Shown piece by piece: positions 1 to 9,660 of a stretch of DNA of 64,000 bases (position 1 is its first letter; each line of letters begins with the position of its first letter). Made by a program: the position numbers and the translations under genes. Origin of the DNA: CAWAYH01 sp963786195 (lineage in GTDB: Bacteria > Acidobacteriota > Vicinamibacteria > Vicinamibacterales > 2-12-FULL-66-21); contig CAWAYH010000011.1 in the NCBI GenBank assembly GCA_963786195.1, forward strand, positions 372,001 to 436,000. Reading direction: 5' to 3'. The notes beneath the pieces were generated by a model. It searched no databases and was not told the origin of the DNA. It saw only the letters and a list, made by a program, of their open reading frames with translations.

Positions 1-873
1 CGCGATCTGGGCGCCGATATTGCCCGCCAGCGAGGGATTGGCCATTGCGCCTGCTTTGTCCTCTGAAAACATCGTGATGGGGTTCTCGATCGTGAACCTC
101 CCGATCCGCAGGGCGGCCACTCGTCCGATCCGTCCGACCGTTCGGCCGCCGGCGCCGGCGGCGCCGATCGCGCGAATGGTGTTCGATCCCGGACCGAGCA
201 GGTTGTGCTGGACAACGAATGGACTGTGGAGGATGAGCGCCATCCCCGAGCCGATATCCAGCACGAATCGCTGCTCGAAGGGCTGGCCGCCCAGCGGGGT
301 GAGCGTGGCCGTCAGCACCGGGTGGCCGTTCGATTCGAATTCGAGCGGCAGCGTCTGGCCCTGACCGCTGTAGACAAAGGTCTCGCGATTGTGAAGCCTC
401 AGCGTGCGTGCCTGGTAGTCGAGCTCCAGCACGAACTGCTTGATGAACTCGCCGCCGATGATGCCATGCACGTCGCGCCCCAACCCGGACGACAACACGG
501 GCAGCGGCAGCGCCAGCCGTACTGGTTCAACATACGCGTCGAGGCCGACGAGCGACCACGTGGCCTCTTGGACCTGTCTGCCCGATTGCGATCCGGAACC
601 CGCTCCGCCCGTGTTGACGGATCCGTACAGTGACAGGCCGAGCTCCTTCGCGACATCCGTCCTGATAATCGCGATACTGGCGCCGGTGTCGAGGACGAAC
701 GACAGCGGCCGTGATTTGTTCACGCTGACGTTCACGATGACGTGGCGGTTCGCCAGTTCGAATGGGATCGTGACAGGCGGCGTCGCAGACTGTTGTGGGA
801 CCAGGGCACGCGGCGGCGTACTCGTGCCAACAACAAGGGACGCGGCGAGGGCAGCGACTGCTGTGAGCTTCAT
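1..873 (-). CDS. Secreted two-lobed aspartic protease, C-terminus cut by window edge
   Basis: The frame is open from an ATG at 873 to the window edge, so the C-terminus is missing. It begins with a signal-peptide-like stretch (residues 1 to about 22, positive start then Ala/Leu/Val-rich). Two aspartyl-protease active-site motifs are visible: FVLDTGAS (Asp62) and FVLDIGSG (Asp206), each followed by hydrophobic residues, with a flap-like HGIIGGEF segment between them. Having both motifs in one chain resembles a duplicated retropepsin, or a pepsin-like fold, more than a single-domain retropepsin. The second motif has Ile where Thr is usual. The ATG overlaps the stop of the upstream winged-helix gene (ATGA), so the two are probably co-transcribed and the protease may be that regulator's target. 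The substrate is unknown; export to the periplasm or beyond is inferred from the leader. Confidence 0.75.
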   Translation of the reverse strand, partial: MKLTAVAALAASLVVGTSTPPRALVPQQSATPPVTIPFELANRHVIVNVSVNKSRPLSFVLDTGASIAIIRTDVAKELGLSLYGSVNTGGAGSGSQSGRQVQEATWSLVGLDAYVEPVRLALPLPVLSSGLGRDVHGIIGGEFIKQFVLELDYQARTLRLHNRETFVYSGQGQTLPLEFESNGHPVLTATLTPLGGQPFEQRFVLDIGSGMALILHSPFVVQHNLLGPGSNTIRAIGAAGAGGRTVGRIGRVAALRIGRFTIENPITMFSEDKAGAMANPSLAGNIGAQIA

Positions 874-1481
874 GCACGGCCTCCTTGGGTAGCTGGCGTG
901 GTGTCCGCGGCACGGCGGCCTTGCGGGACGCTGGGCACGAGGACGTACGTGAACTCGTGGAGCCGCGCGCGCGCTCGTCCAGGACGACCGCGGGCGAACA
1001 GCGCATGGATACGCTCGATGTGACCGTTGAGCGCCTCCAAGTCCTTGCCGGTCAGCCAGGCGGTCCGACGTCCGGCCCGCAGGTTGCGGCGGGGGCCCTC
1101 CACCTCCGCGAGCCCGGGCGCAAAAGCACGACGGAAGCCGCGTTCCGCACACCTCACCATCGTTGACACGACCTTGGCCGTGGCACGAGCCTGCCGGCGG
1201 TCGGCCAGGCGATAGACGAGTGTGACCGGCCGTCCCGGCACATCAAACGTCGCCGCATCGCCGCGCCTTGCGCCCCTCGTCCTGATCATGAGTCCCATGC
1301 GTTCGAGGACCCGCACGTGGTAGTAGAGGCTGTCGGGTGGGTACCCGAGAGCGTCCCCCAGCTGGGCAATCGTTGCCGGGCCCACGACTTCCAGCGCATC
1401 GAGCATGGCCGCCCTGACCGGCGACGCGACGGCGTTGACCTGCCGCACCTGGTGGAGATAGAAAGGACGTCCTCGTCCCAT
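870..1481 (-). CDS. Winged-helix transcriptional regulator (ArsR-like)
   Basis: 203-residue protein. An N-terminal winged helix-turn-helix spans about residues 15-90: SPVRAAMLDALEVV, then a recognition-helix region around PDSLYYHVRVLERMGL, then a wing (TRGARRGDAATFDV). This matches the ArsR/helix-turn-helix family often found beside acidobacterial secreted enzymes. The remainder is Arg-rich and probably helical, with no recognisable ligand-binding domain and no clear metal-binding cysteine pair. The start codon lies inside an AT-rich palindrome (1479-1506), consistent with autoregulation. The stop overlaps the ATG of the aspartic protease, so it probably heads a two-gene operon. The effector is unknown. 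Confidence 0.7.
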   Translation of the reverse strand: MGRGRPFYLHQVRQVNAVASPVRAAMLDALEVVGPATIAQLGDALGYPPDSLYYHVRVLERMGLMIRTRGARRGDAATFDVPGRPVTLVYRLADRRQARATAKVVSTMVRCAERGFRRAFAPGLAEVEGPRRNLRAGRRTAWLTGKDLEALNGHIERIHALFARGRPGRARARLHEFTYVLVPSVPQGRRAADTTPATQGGRA

Positions 1482-1506
1482 TGAAATATTCTAATATTTT
1501 TCAATG
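1479..1506 (-). promoter_or_regulatory. AT-rich palindromic operator over the regulator start codon
   Basis: Outer arms CATTGAA and TTCAATG are perfect complements. The centre AATATT-CT-AATATT is also a perfect inverted repeat. The element is strikingly AT-rich in a GC-rich neighbourhood and includes the ATG of the winged-helix gene. The symmetry and position fit a binding site for that dimeric regulator; this is inference from layout. Confidence 0.55.
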
Positions 1507-4113
1507 AGACGGCGAAATGAGGATAAGGGTTGATTGGCGCGAACGAGCGCAGCGAGTGAGCCTGGGGAGCGGAGCGGGGCCTGGGGCCCCCGCGAGCGTG
1601 CCAGTAGGGGAGTCCGAGGGGCGAAGCCCCTCGGATAATGTTACAGCGTTCGCAGCGCCTGGAGGGGATCCAGTCGGCTGGCGCGGTACTGCAGGCACGA
1701 GCGCAGCGAGACAGGCGACGACTACGAGCAGCAGCGTGACCCCGCCAAAAGTCCAGGCATCGGTCGGGTTGATCCCGTAGAGAAATCCTTCGAGGAATCG
1801 GGTCAGCGCAAAGGCAAGCGCAATCCCGATGATGACGCCCGCGCCGGTCCACGTCATCGCCTGCCGAACCACCATCAGCGTCAAAGACCCCGGCGTCGCG
1901 CCGAGTGCGACGCGAAGGCCGATCTCGTGTGTCCGGGCGCGCACGAGAAATGACAGCACACCGTAAATCCCGAGGGCGGCAAGCGCCAGCGCGAGGATTC
2001 CCAGCGCCCCGAGCAGGTTGCCGGCCACGCGCGCCGGCAGAAGCGAGACCGACATGGCCTCAGTCAGCGTGGTCGTATTGAAGAGCGCCAGGCCCGGGGC
2101 GAGCGCGCCAACTTCCCGTTTGATCACCGGCAGGGCCGAGGCCGCGATGCCGGCCGATCGCACGAGCATCGTGACACGTGGCGTGTAGGCTTGCGCGAGC
2201 GGGCGGTACAGAAAGGGTCTCGGTCCTTCGCCCACCGTGACGTATGTGCTGTCGCGTACAACCCCGACGATCTCCAGAGCCTGCCCTGCGTCACCAAGTA
2301 TCCGCACGCGCTGGCCGATGGCGTGCTGGCCAGGCCAGAACTGTCGCGCCAGCGTTTCATTGACGATCGCCACGCGTGCCGCGGCATCATCGTCTCGATC
2401 TGTGAAATCGCGTCCGGCAAGCCTGGCAATCTGCAGGGTCTTGAAATGCCCGGGACCAACCGTGTTCGCATAGATCTGCGGCGTGGGCGGGGGTTGTCCG
2501 GGGCCGGGTTGGACGTCGCCCTCGCGCAGCAGGTACATCGTCGTGTTCGAGAGGGTGACGGGCACGATCTCCACGATGTTCGCGGCGGCGACGCCGGGCG
2601 CCGTGTCGAGACGGTTCGCGAGCGACCGAATGAGCTCGCGACCGCGCGCAGCCGAATACCCCCGCGTCTCGAGATCGATCGAAGCCGTCATGATACGGTC
2701 GGCATCGAAGCCGGTATCGATCGCCTGGGCGTGGCGGAGACTCCGGATGAACAGTCCCGCGCTGATCAGGAGCAGAATCGACATCGACACCTGTGCGACC
2801 AGGAATGCCGCCCGCAAGCGGCCGTGGCGCGGTCCATCGCCGCCGATCCCCCTGACGGCGCGGACGAGGTCGATTCTCGACATGGTCAGTGCCGGAGCCA
2901 CACCGAACGCGAGCGTCGCCAGCACGGCGGCGAACACCGTGAACGCCAGCACGCGGACGTCGACCGAGAGCGGCAGCGCGACGGGAAATGGTGTGGGGAG
3001 CTGCAGCGCCCGGAGCAGGTTCGTCACCCAGAACGCGATCAAGACGCCGGCGGCTGCGCCCCCGAACGACAGCAGCAGGTTTTCCGTGAGCAGCTGACGA
3101 ATCAGCCGTCCGCGGCCCGCTCCGAGCGATTGCCGGATCGCCAGTTCGCTTTCTCGACCGGCGGCCCGCGCCAGTACCAGATTTGCGACGTTCACGCACA
3201 CGATCAGCAGCACCACGGCGACGAGCGCCATCAGCACTCCTGTAAACGCGGCAACCGGCCGCGAGATCTCGGGATGCAGCATCGTGGCGCGGTACACGGT
3301 CACAGCCGGGCCTTGATCCGGCTCGCCCCTGGCCCGGCGCAGATCGCGGCCTATCGTGTCCAGCTCCGCCTGGGCACGTGTTCGATCGACGCCGGGTTTG
3401 AGGCGCCCGACGAGGTGGAGGTTGGTCGTGTCGAGCCGCGTTGACGGATCCAGGGCGGGGCGCAGCAGCGCGTCGGCGGCCAGCGGCACCCAGAGGTCAC
3501 CCACGAGCGGTGCCATCATCCCGGTAAACTCCTCGGCTGCGACACCCACGATCGTGAACGACTGGTCGTTGATCGCCATCGTTCGCCCGATTGCGTCCGG
3601 CGCGCTCCCAAATCGGCGCATCCAGAACGTGTACGACAAGACGACGGCCGGTGGGGCACCGGCGAGGTCGTCTGATGGAGCCAGGAGCCGCCCCTGCGCC
3701 GGCGCGACACCCAGGACCGAGAAGTAGTCACCGCTCACGATCGTGCCGAAGGTGGCTTCGGTGTCCGCGTCGATGCGCACCCCGAACGATTGCATCTGAA
3801 AGCCGGTCAGACTGTCCAGGCTCGAATTGCGGTCGCGGTACTGAAGATAGGACCGGTATGGTGTCGTCGAGAACCGATTGGAGCAGACGCGGACGAGGGT
3901 TTCTGGATGGGCGATCGGCAGTGGGCGGAAGAAAAAGGCGTTGGCGACACTGAAGACCGTGGCGTTGGCTCCGATACCGACCGCCAGGACAACGACGGCG
4001 ATCATCGTGAACCCGGGGGCTCGCACCAGGGTGCGAGCCGCATACTTGAGATCGAGACGCAGGTTGGAGAACATCGACGACCCTCCAGAGGCATCGTGAA
4101 AGTGGAAGTCCAT
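1501..4113 (-). CDS. ADOP-type duplicated orphan permease (MacB/FtsX-like), C-terminal frameshift
   Basis: Membrane protein with the MacB periplasmic-core plus FtsX-permease unit twice, as in acidobacterial duplicated orphan permeases, which lack an adjacent ABC ATPase. An N-terminal helix begins after YAARTLVRAPGF; a three-helix FtsX block lies near residues 285-420, another helix near 440, and a second FtsX block ends the protein. The literal frame runs on to 1501 with an abnormal tail. The family-typical end (Arg-Ala-Ser-Arg-Leu-Asp-Pro, then Leu-Arg-Thr-Leu and stop) is present one frame away and finishes at 1641. The shift is at 1689-1690, where an Ala codon reads GC followed by both A and G. 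The PadR gene lies just upstream, 7 bp away on the same strand. Transport substrate and energy source are unknown. Confidence 0.85.
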   Translation of the reverse strand: MDFHFHDASGGSSMFSNLRLDLKYAARTLVRAPGFTMIAVVVLAVGIGANATVFSVANAFFFRPLPIAHPETLVRVCSNRFSTTPYRSYLQYRDRNSSLDSLTGFQMQSFGVRIDADTEATFGTIVSGDYFSVLGVAPAQGRLLAPSDDLAGAPPAVVLSYTFWMRRFGSAPDAIGRTMAINDQSFTIVGVAAEEFTGMMAPLVGDLWVPLAADALLRPALDPSTRLDTTNLHLVGRLKPGVDRTRAQAELDTIGRDLRRARGEPDQGPAVTVYRATMLHPEISRPVAAFTGVLMALVAVVLLIVCVNVANLVLARAAGRESELAIRQSLGAGRGRLIRQLLTENLLLSFGGAAAGVLIAFWVTNLLRALQLPTPFPVALPLSVDVRVLAFTVFAAVLATLAFGVAPALTMSRIDLVRAVRGIGGDGPRHGRLRAAFLVAQVSMSILLLISAGLFIRSLRHAQAIDTGFDADRIMTASIDLETRGYSAARGRELIRSLANRLDTAPGVAAANIVEIVPVTLSNTTMYLLREGDVQPGPGQPPPTPQIYANTVGPGHFKTLQIARLAGRDFTDRDDDAAARVAIVNETLARQFWPGQHAIGQRVRILGDAGQALEIVGVVRDSTYVTVGEGPRPFLYRPLAQAYTPRVTMLVRSAGIAASALPVIKREVGALAPGLALFNTTTLTEAMSVSLLPARVAGNLLGALGILALALAALGIYGVLSFLVRARTHEIGLRVALGATPGSLTLMVVRQAMTWTGAGVIIGIALAFALTRFLEGFLYGINPTDAWTFGGVTLLLVVVACLAALVPAVPRQPTGSPPGAANAVTLSEGLRPSDSPTGTLAGAPGPAPLPRLTRCARSRQSTLILISPSH
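1613..1635. repeat. Perfect 10-bp hairpin in a GC-rich palindromic stretch
   Basis: TCCGAGGGGC and GCCCCTCGGA pair perfectly around a 3-base loop, just past the stop expected from homology for the ADOP permease (TAA, complement of 1641-1643). No T-tract follows on the minus strand, so it is a weak candidate for a classical terminator. It sits in a GC-rich block (about 1541-1640) with further short palindromes that resembles dispersed intergenic repeats. The frame-shifted tail of the permease reading frame runs through it. Confidence 0.45.
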
Positions 4114-4120
4114 GAAGCCG

Positions 4121-4459
4121 TTATCCCACCGGATCGAGGCCGGCGACGCGCTTGAGTGCCGTCAGCAGCTCGTGCCAGGTGTTGCGTTGCTGCGCGAGTA
4201 CCTTGCGCCCCAGCGGCGTCAGACGATAGTAGCGGCGTCGGCGCTGGCCGGCCTTCTCGATCCAGCGGCCGTCGATCCACTCACGCCCTTCCATCCGATA
4301 GAGCATCGGGTAGAGCGAGCCCACATGGAACCGCAGCATCCCGCCCGACCGGTCGTCGATCAGCCTGGCGATTTCGTACCCGTGCCTCGCGCGCTCCTCG
4401 AGTACGGCCAGAATCATCAGCTCGGCGCTGCCGCGCTTCACATCCCTACTCGCCACCAT
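4121..4459 (-). CDS. PadR-family transcriptional regulator
   Basis: Small winged-helix repressor of the acidobacterial PadR type. Visible features are KRGSAELMILAVLEE leading into the first helix, HGYEIARLI as the recognition-helix region, GSLYPMLYRMEG, and the wing RRRYYRLTPLGRKVL, followed by a C-terminal helix. I chose the ATG at 4459; a GTG 12 bases further upstream is also in frame but falls inside the palindrome at 4467-4484. The gene lies directly upstream of one ADOP permease and divergent from a second, so it probably controls one or both. PadR proteins usually repress membrane-transport or stress genes; the ligand here is unknown. Confidence 0.85.
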   Translation of the reverse strand: MVASRDVKRGSAELMILAVLEERARHGYEIARLIDDRSGGMLRFHVGSLYPMLYRMEGREWIDGRWIEKAGQRRRRYYRLTPLGRKVLAQQRNTWHELLTALKRVAGLDPVG

Positions 4460-4466
4460 ATATAGC

Positions 4467-4484
4467 GGCACAATACATTGTGCC
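4467..4484. promoter_or_regulatory. Perfect palindrome between divergent PadR/ADOP genes
   Basis: GGCACAAT-AC-ATTGTGCC has perfect 8-base arms with a 2-base spacer. It lies 8 bases upstream of the chosen PadR start, in the 185-bp space shared with the divergent permease that starts at 4645. Position and symmetry suggest a PadR operator that could serve both directions. Confidence 0.55.
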
Positions 4485-4644
4485 GATGCATGAGGTCAAG
4501 GCGCACCGCGGCGCGTCGAGCGCCGCGCAGCATCCGAATTCGCACGATCTTTTCCCGATAACGGACATTGCTCTTTCGATTAGCGCGCCGAAATGCGCCG
4601 GTCGACTGCGGCGCCTCTGGCACGCCAGTTGCGTCGGCGCCGGC

Positions 4645-7065
4645 ATGCCGTCAGAGCTGAAGCTCGCCATACGCAGCCTGCGTTCGCGCCCGCTGTTCTC
4701 GGTGATTGCCGTCGCGACGCTCGCGATCGGCATCGGATCGAGCGCCGCCGTATTCTCCGTCGTCAACGCGGTGTTGCTTCGGCCGCTGCCATTCCCCGAG
4801 AGCGAACGGATTGTCTCGCTCTACTCGCGATACCTGCCGTCCAGTGGCTACGACTTTCCGTACTTCGCCTTGTCCGGCCCCGAGTTCGCTGACATTCGCA
4901 ATCGAGTGGAGGCGTTTGACGCCACCGCCGCGTACGATTTCGCCTTCCGCAACCTGGCCTACGCCGGCGCTGAGGCCGAGCGTGTCCTCACGATGCCTGT
5001 GACGACGGGATTCTTCGACGTCCTCGGCGTCAAACCGCAGGACGGGCGGGCGTTCACCGAAGACGAGACGCAACGGCGGGGCCAGGGATGCGTCGCCATC
5101 CTCGCGCGCGACGTGTCCAACAGGATGGGCATCACCGTTGGCTCGACGATCCGCCTGGATGACGCACCGTGCGAAGTCATTGGCCTGTTACCAGAAGGCT
5201 TTGGCTTTCGCGACGACCGGGTAAAGGTCTGGACGACTCTCGCCATCGACACTGAGGAAACGCCGTCGAACCGCGCGAGCCATCCGCTGCTCGCCATCGG
5301 GCGGCTGCGCCCTGGCGTCACGCCTGAACAGGCGGGTGCTCAGCTGCAGGCCCTCCGCGCCTCCTGGTCCGGGAAATATCCCGATCACTACGCGACAGGA
5401 CACTTCGCCGTCGTCCGCCCGCTGCAGGACGACCTTGTTGGCGATCAGCGCCAGTCGCTCCTGCTTCTGCTCGGCGCTGTCGTGTTCGTGCTCCTGATTG
5501 TGTGTATCAACCTCGCGGCGCTGCTCGTGTCACGCGGCGAAGCGCGGCGGCGCGAATTTGCGATTCGTCATGCGCTCGGCGCAAATCGCCGCGTCCTCGT
5601 CCGACAGCTTCTGGTGGAAGCGATGCTGCTCGCGGCGATTGGCGGCGTCGCGGGGGTCCTGCTGGCGAATTGGATGCTTGCTGGACTGCTCGCGCTCTAT
5701 CCGCAGCGATTGCCCGGATGGCAGGCGATAGCCGTCGACTACCGCACCATGTTGTTCACCTTTGCGCTGGTCGCCGCTACAGGGTTCCTCATCGGCCTGG
5801 TGCCCGCGGTCCACGCAACTGGCGTTCGGCTGCAGGATGCGTTGAAGCTGGACGCGCGCGCCGCGACGGCGACGCGGCGGGGTGTGAAAACGCGTTCGGC
5901 GCTCGTCGTCGGCCAGCTCGCGCTGAGCATTGTCTTGCTCGTCGGAGCGGTTCTGCTCATACGGTCGTACCAGCATCTGCAGCGAGTGGATCTCGGCATC
6001 GAGCACGACCGGGTGCTGACGTTCAGCCTGTCTGTGCCGCCGGGCCGTCAGCCAGATCCGGCCGCCGCACGGACGCTGCTGGCCGCGATTGGAGAACGTC
6101 TCACTGCCATGCCCGGTGTGGAGGCGGGGGGCGCACTCTCAAGCCTTCCGCTCGCCTCAGCAGGACCGCCGGATGACTTCGTCATCGACGGACGGCCGGC
6201 GCCGGCGCCGGGAAGCCCTGCGTGGAATGCCCGGTATCTCATGGCGACGCCGCCGATGTTTCGCGCGCTCCGCATTCCCCTGAAGCGTGGACGGTTGCTC
6301 AGCGACACCGATGCCGCCGGGCAACCGCTTGTTGCGGTCATCAACGAAACCGCGGCGCGTCTCTACTGGCAGGGCGAGGATCCCGTGGGAAGAACGATCC
6401 GCTACTACCCACAAGAGACCAGCCCCTCGATCAGGATCGTCGGGATTGTGGGCGACGTCCGTTCGATGGGCGCAAACAACCCGGCGCCGCCTGCTGTGTA
6501 CGTCCCGCTCGCGCAGGCTCCGCGCCCTTCATACGAAGGCCGCACGATGAACTTCGTCGTCCAGGTGCGCGGGAACCCGAATGAGTTCGTCGCGTCCGCG
6601 CGGGCGGCTGTTGCGGCAATCGATGCGGGCCTGCCATTGGCGAACGTGCGCCCCATGTCCACCGTCGTTTCTGCAGCTGCAGGCGAGCCGCGGTTTACGA
6701 CCATCGTCATGTCGTTCTTTGCCGGAGTGGCGTTCTTCCTCGCAGCCCTCGGGCTCTATGGCATCCTGGCGTACGGCGTCGAGCAGCGCTTCCGCGAGAT
6801 TGGTGTTCGCGTGGCCCTGGGTGCGGACAGCCGGGAGATTTTCCGGCTGATCATCGGAAACGGGATGGGTCTCGCGCTGGCTGGTGTCATCCTCGGCGTT
6901 CCCGCAGCGCTCGGTCTGTCGCGGTTGATGGGCGGCGTACTGTCGGGCATCACCACCACGGATCCCGTGACGTACGTCAGCGTCGTCTCGCTGCTGACGG
7001 TTTCGGCACTGCTGGCGAGCTACGTGCCGGCACGACGCGCGACCCGCGTCGATCCCATCACTGCG

Positions 7066-7080
<15 letters not shown>
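4645..7080 (+). CDS. ADOP-type duplicated orphan permease (second copy)
   Basis: 811-residue permease with the same duplicated MacB-core plus FtsX layout as the divergent copy. Helix 1 starts after LKLAIRSLRSRPLFS. FtsX helices lie near residues 270-400 (LLLLLGAVVFVLLIVCINLAALL and following) and near 690-800. It ends with the family-typical VPARRATRVDPITALRAE. No ATPase gene is nearby. The start is the ATG at 4645: the frame is open further upstream, but those codons do not look coding and would overlap the PadR gene. This copy has no frameshift, in contrast to its neighbour. Its last 15 bases overlap the end of the convergent acetyltransferase gene. Confidence 0.88.
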
Positions 7081-7644
<564 letters not shown>

Positions 7645-7647
7645 CGT

Positions 7648-8635
7648 TCAGGCGCTCGACGCTCGGACGCACGCGCGAGGGTCCCGGTTTCAATCGGCGC
7701 CGTGCGAATGCGATGCGCCAGCTCGATCGACGGGCCTCGCGTCGTCGATGCCGAAGCCACGGCCGGCGAGCACGTCCTCGTAGACACGGGTGTGCAGGTC
7801 GATGAAACCTTCGCTGAACTCGACGTCGGCGCCGTCGACACGAATCGACCGAAACGTCGTTTTTCCACCCAGGACGGGCGGTGAACGGCAGGTCGTCGAT
7901 GATCGGTCGACAGGAACCAGCGGACGCGCGCCCGTTCGAGTTCGAGCACGCCCTCGGCCTTGCTCGACCTCTGCTCCGCAGGTGCACGGTGCAACGTTCG
8001 GACGGCGCCCGAACAGCCACAGGAGCAGGTCGAAGAAGTGGACGCCGATGTTGGTGACGACGCCGCCGGACCGCTCTTCCGAGCCCTTCCAGGAAACCGC
8101 GTACCAGTGGCCGCGGCCGGTGATGTAGGTGAGCGTCACCTCGTGCATCGGCACCGGCGACGCCTCGAGGCGCTCGTTCGAGCGCGACGAGATCCGGATG
8201 GAGGCGGAGCTGGAGCACCGTGTAGACTCGTCTTCCGGTTTCGAGTTCTATTTCCTGGAGCGCGTCCAGGTTCCACGGATTGATCACCAGCGGCTTTTCG
8301 CAGATGGCGTCGGCCCCGACCCGCAGCGCGAGTCGGATGTGCGCATCGTGCAGGTAATTGGGCGAGCAGATGCTGACGTAGTGGATGCGATCTTCGTCAG
8401 GACCCCGCCGCAGCTTTTCCAGGTGCCGGTCGAACCGTTCGAATTCCGTGAAGAACCGGACGTCGAACGAGAAGCGATCCAGGATGCCGACGGCATCGTG
8501 CGGATCGGATGCGGCCATCAGCCGGTTGCCGGTGTCCCGGATGGCCTTGAGGTGCCGTGGTGCGACGAAGCCGCCGACGCCGGTCACGGCAAAATTCCGA
8601 GGTGTGGTCACGCGAAGAGTCCGTGTGCGCGACAT
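7648..8635 (-). pseudogene. Gfo/Idh/MocA-family sugar dehydrogenase (WbpB/WlbA-like), frame broken
   Basis: The N-terminal 150 residues read cleanly: a Rossmann start (FAVTGVGGFVAPRHLKAI), VSICSPNYLHDAHI, and the conserved CEKPLVINPWNLD with the catalytic-site Lys-Pro. The frame is then lost near 8175. It resumes as LTYITGRGHWYAVSWKGSE and TNIGVHFFDLLLWLFG, shifts again near 8000 and 7920, and continues through FSEGFIDLHTRVYEDVLAGRGFGIDDARPSI to a TGA at 7648. All these segments belong to the UDP-N-acetylglucosamine-uronate 3-dehydrogenase type. With the downstream acetyltransferase it would supply an acetamido-uronic sugar donor. As written it cannot give one product; the segment order and conservation suggest an intact gene with several spurious bases. 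Confidence 0.7.
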
Positions 8636-8699
8636 TCTACATCGGCGGATGTTACAGTGCTGCTATTCGTTCGACAGGCACGCGACGCAGGAGACCCGC

Positions 8700-9653
8700 A
8701 TGCACGCGCGTTCGGCAGGCTCGCACGTCATCGTGACGGGCGGGGCAGGTTTCATCGGTTCGCATCTCTGTGACGCGTTGATCGCCCGCCAGCATCACGT
8801 CACCTGCGTGGACAACCTGGTGGGGACGGCCGCCAGCACGGCGAACATCAGCCACCTCCTCGAACATCCCAACTTCGTGCAGGTGACCGAAGACATCCTC
8901 GAGTGGGCCGAACGGGCGGAGCTCAGGGACGTGGCGTGCATCTTTCACCTCGCCGTGTCCAAGAACGCCGTCTGCCTTGCGAATCCGGAGCGCGATCTCC
9001 TCGTCAACGCGCTCGGCACGCTGCGGCTGATGCGCGCGGCGGCACGCGATGGCGTGAGAAAATTCGTTCATTCGTCGACCGGCTCCGTCTTCGGCGAGAT
9101 CGGCGTGCGGCACACGGATGACGCGCCCAGGCTGCCGGTCTCGTACTACGGGGTCAGCAAGCTGGCGGGTGAGTCGTACTGCCGCGTCGTGGGAGACATC
9201 TCCGGCCTCGACTACAGCATCCTGCGCTACTACCACGTCATCGGACCCCGGCAGGCCGATTCGGAGGTCGGCGGAGTCGTTCCCATCTTCGTTCGCAAGG
9301 CTCTGTCGGGACAGCCGTTGACGATCGATGGAGACGGCGGGCAGACGCGGTCGTTCACGTCAGTCCACGATGCGGTCCGGGCGAACCTCATCGCCGCGGA
9401 GCATCCCCAGGCCCGAGGCCGGGGTTTCAACTGCGCGTCTGGCGTCAGCGTCACGATCTCGGAGCTCGCCGACTTCGTGATCCGCGAGACGCGAAGCCAC
9501 GTCGGGGTCCGTCACGGCCCGGCCCGCGTCGGCGACATTCGCCATTTCGACGTGGACAGCAGCGGCTTACGCGAGCTTGGGCTCGAGTTCGACACCGACT
9601 GGCAGGCGATGGTCCGCGGCGTGATCGACTTCGCAGCGCAGGCGGCGGCTTAG
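8700..9653 (+). CDS. NAD-dependent sugar epimerase/dehydratase (extended SDR)
   Basis: 317 residues. The N-terminal NAD-binding motif is VTGGAGFIGSHL. The catalytic region has HSSTGSVFGE and Tyr-x-x-x-Lys in SYYGVSKLAGE. The substrate-domain segment LRYYHVIGPRQ corresponds to the usual Leu-Arg-Tyr-x-Asn-Val-x-Gly-Pro-Arg. The C-terminal part follows UDP-glucose 4-epimerase relatives. The start at 8700 has a GGAG ribosome site about 9 bases upstream; the open frame further upstream overlaps the divergent dehydrogenase. It is 7 bases ahead of the glycosyltransferase gene, so the pair is probably an operon. Likely role: making a UDP-sugar for surface polysaccharide. Exact substrate not determinable. 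Confidence 0.82.
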   Translation: MHARSAGSHVIVTGGAGFIGSHLCDALIARQHHVTCVDNLVGTAASTANISHLLEHPNFVQVTEDILEWAERAELRDVACIFHLAVSKNAVCLANPERDLLVNALGTLRLMRAAARDGVRKFVHSSTGSVFGEIGVRHTDDAPRLPVSYYGVSKLAGESYCRVVGDISGLDYSILRYYHVIGPRQADSEVGGVVPIFVRKALSGQPLTIDGDGGQTRSFTSVHDAVRANLIAAEHPQARGRGFNCASGVSVTISELADFVIRETRSHVGVRHGPARVGDIRHFDVDSSGLRELGLEFDTDWQAMVRGVIDFAAQAAA

Positions 9654-9660
9654 CGGCGCG

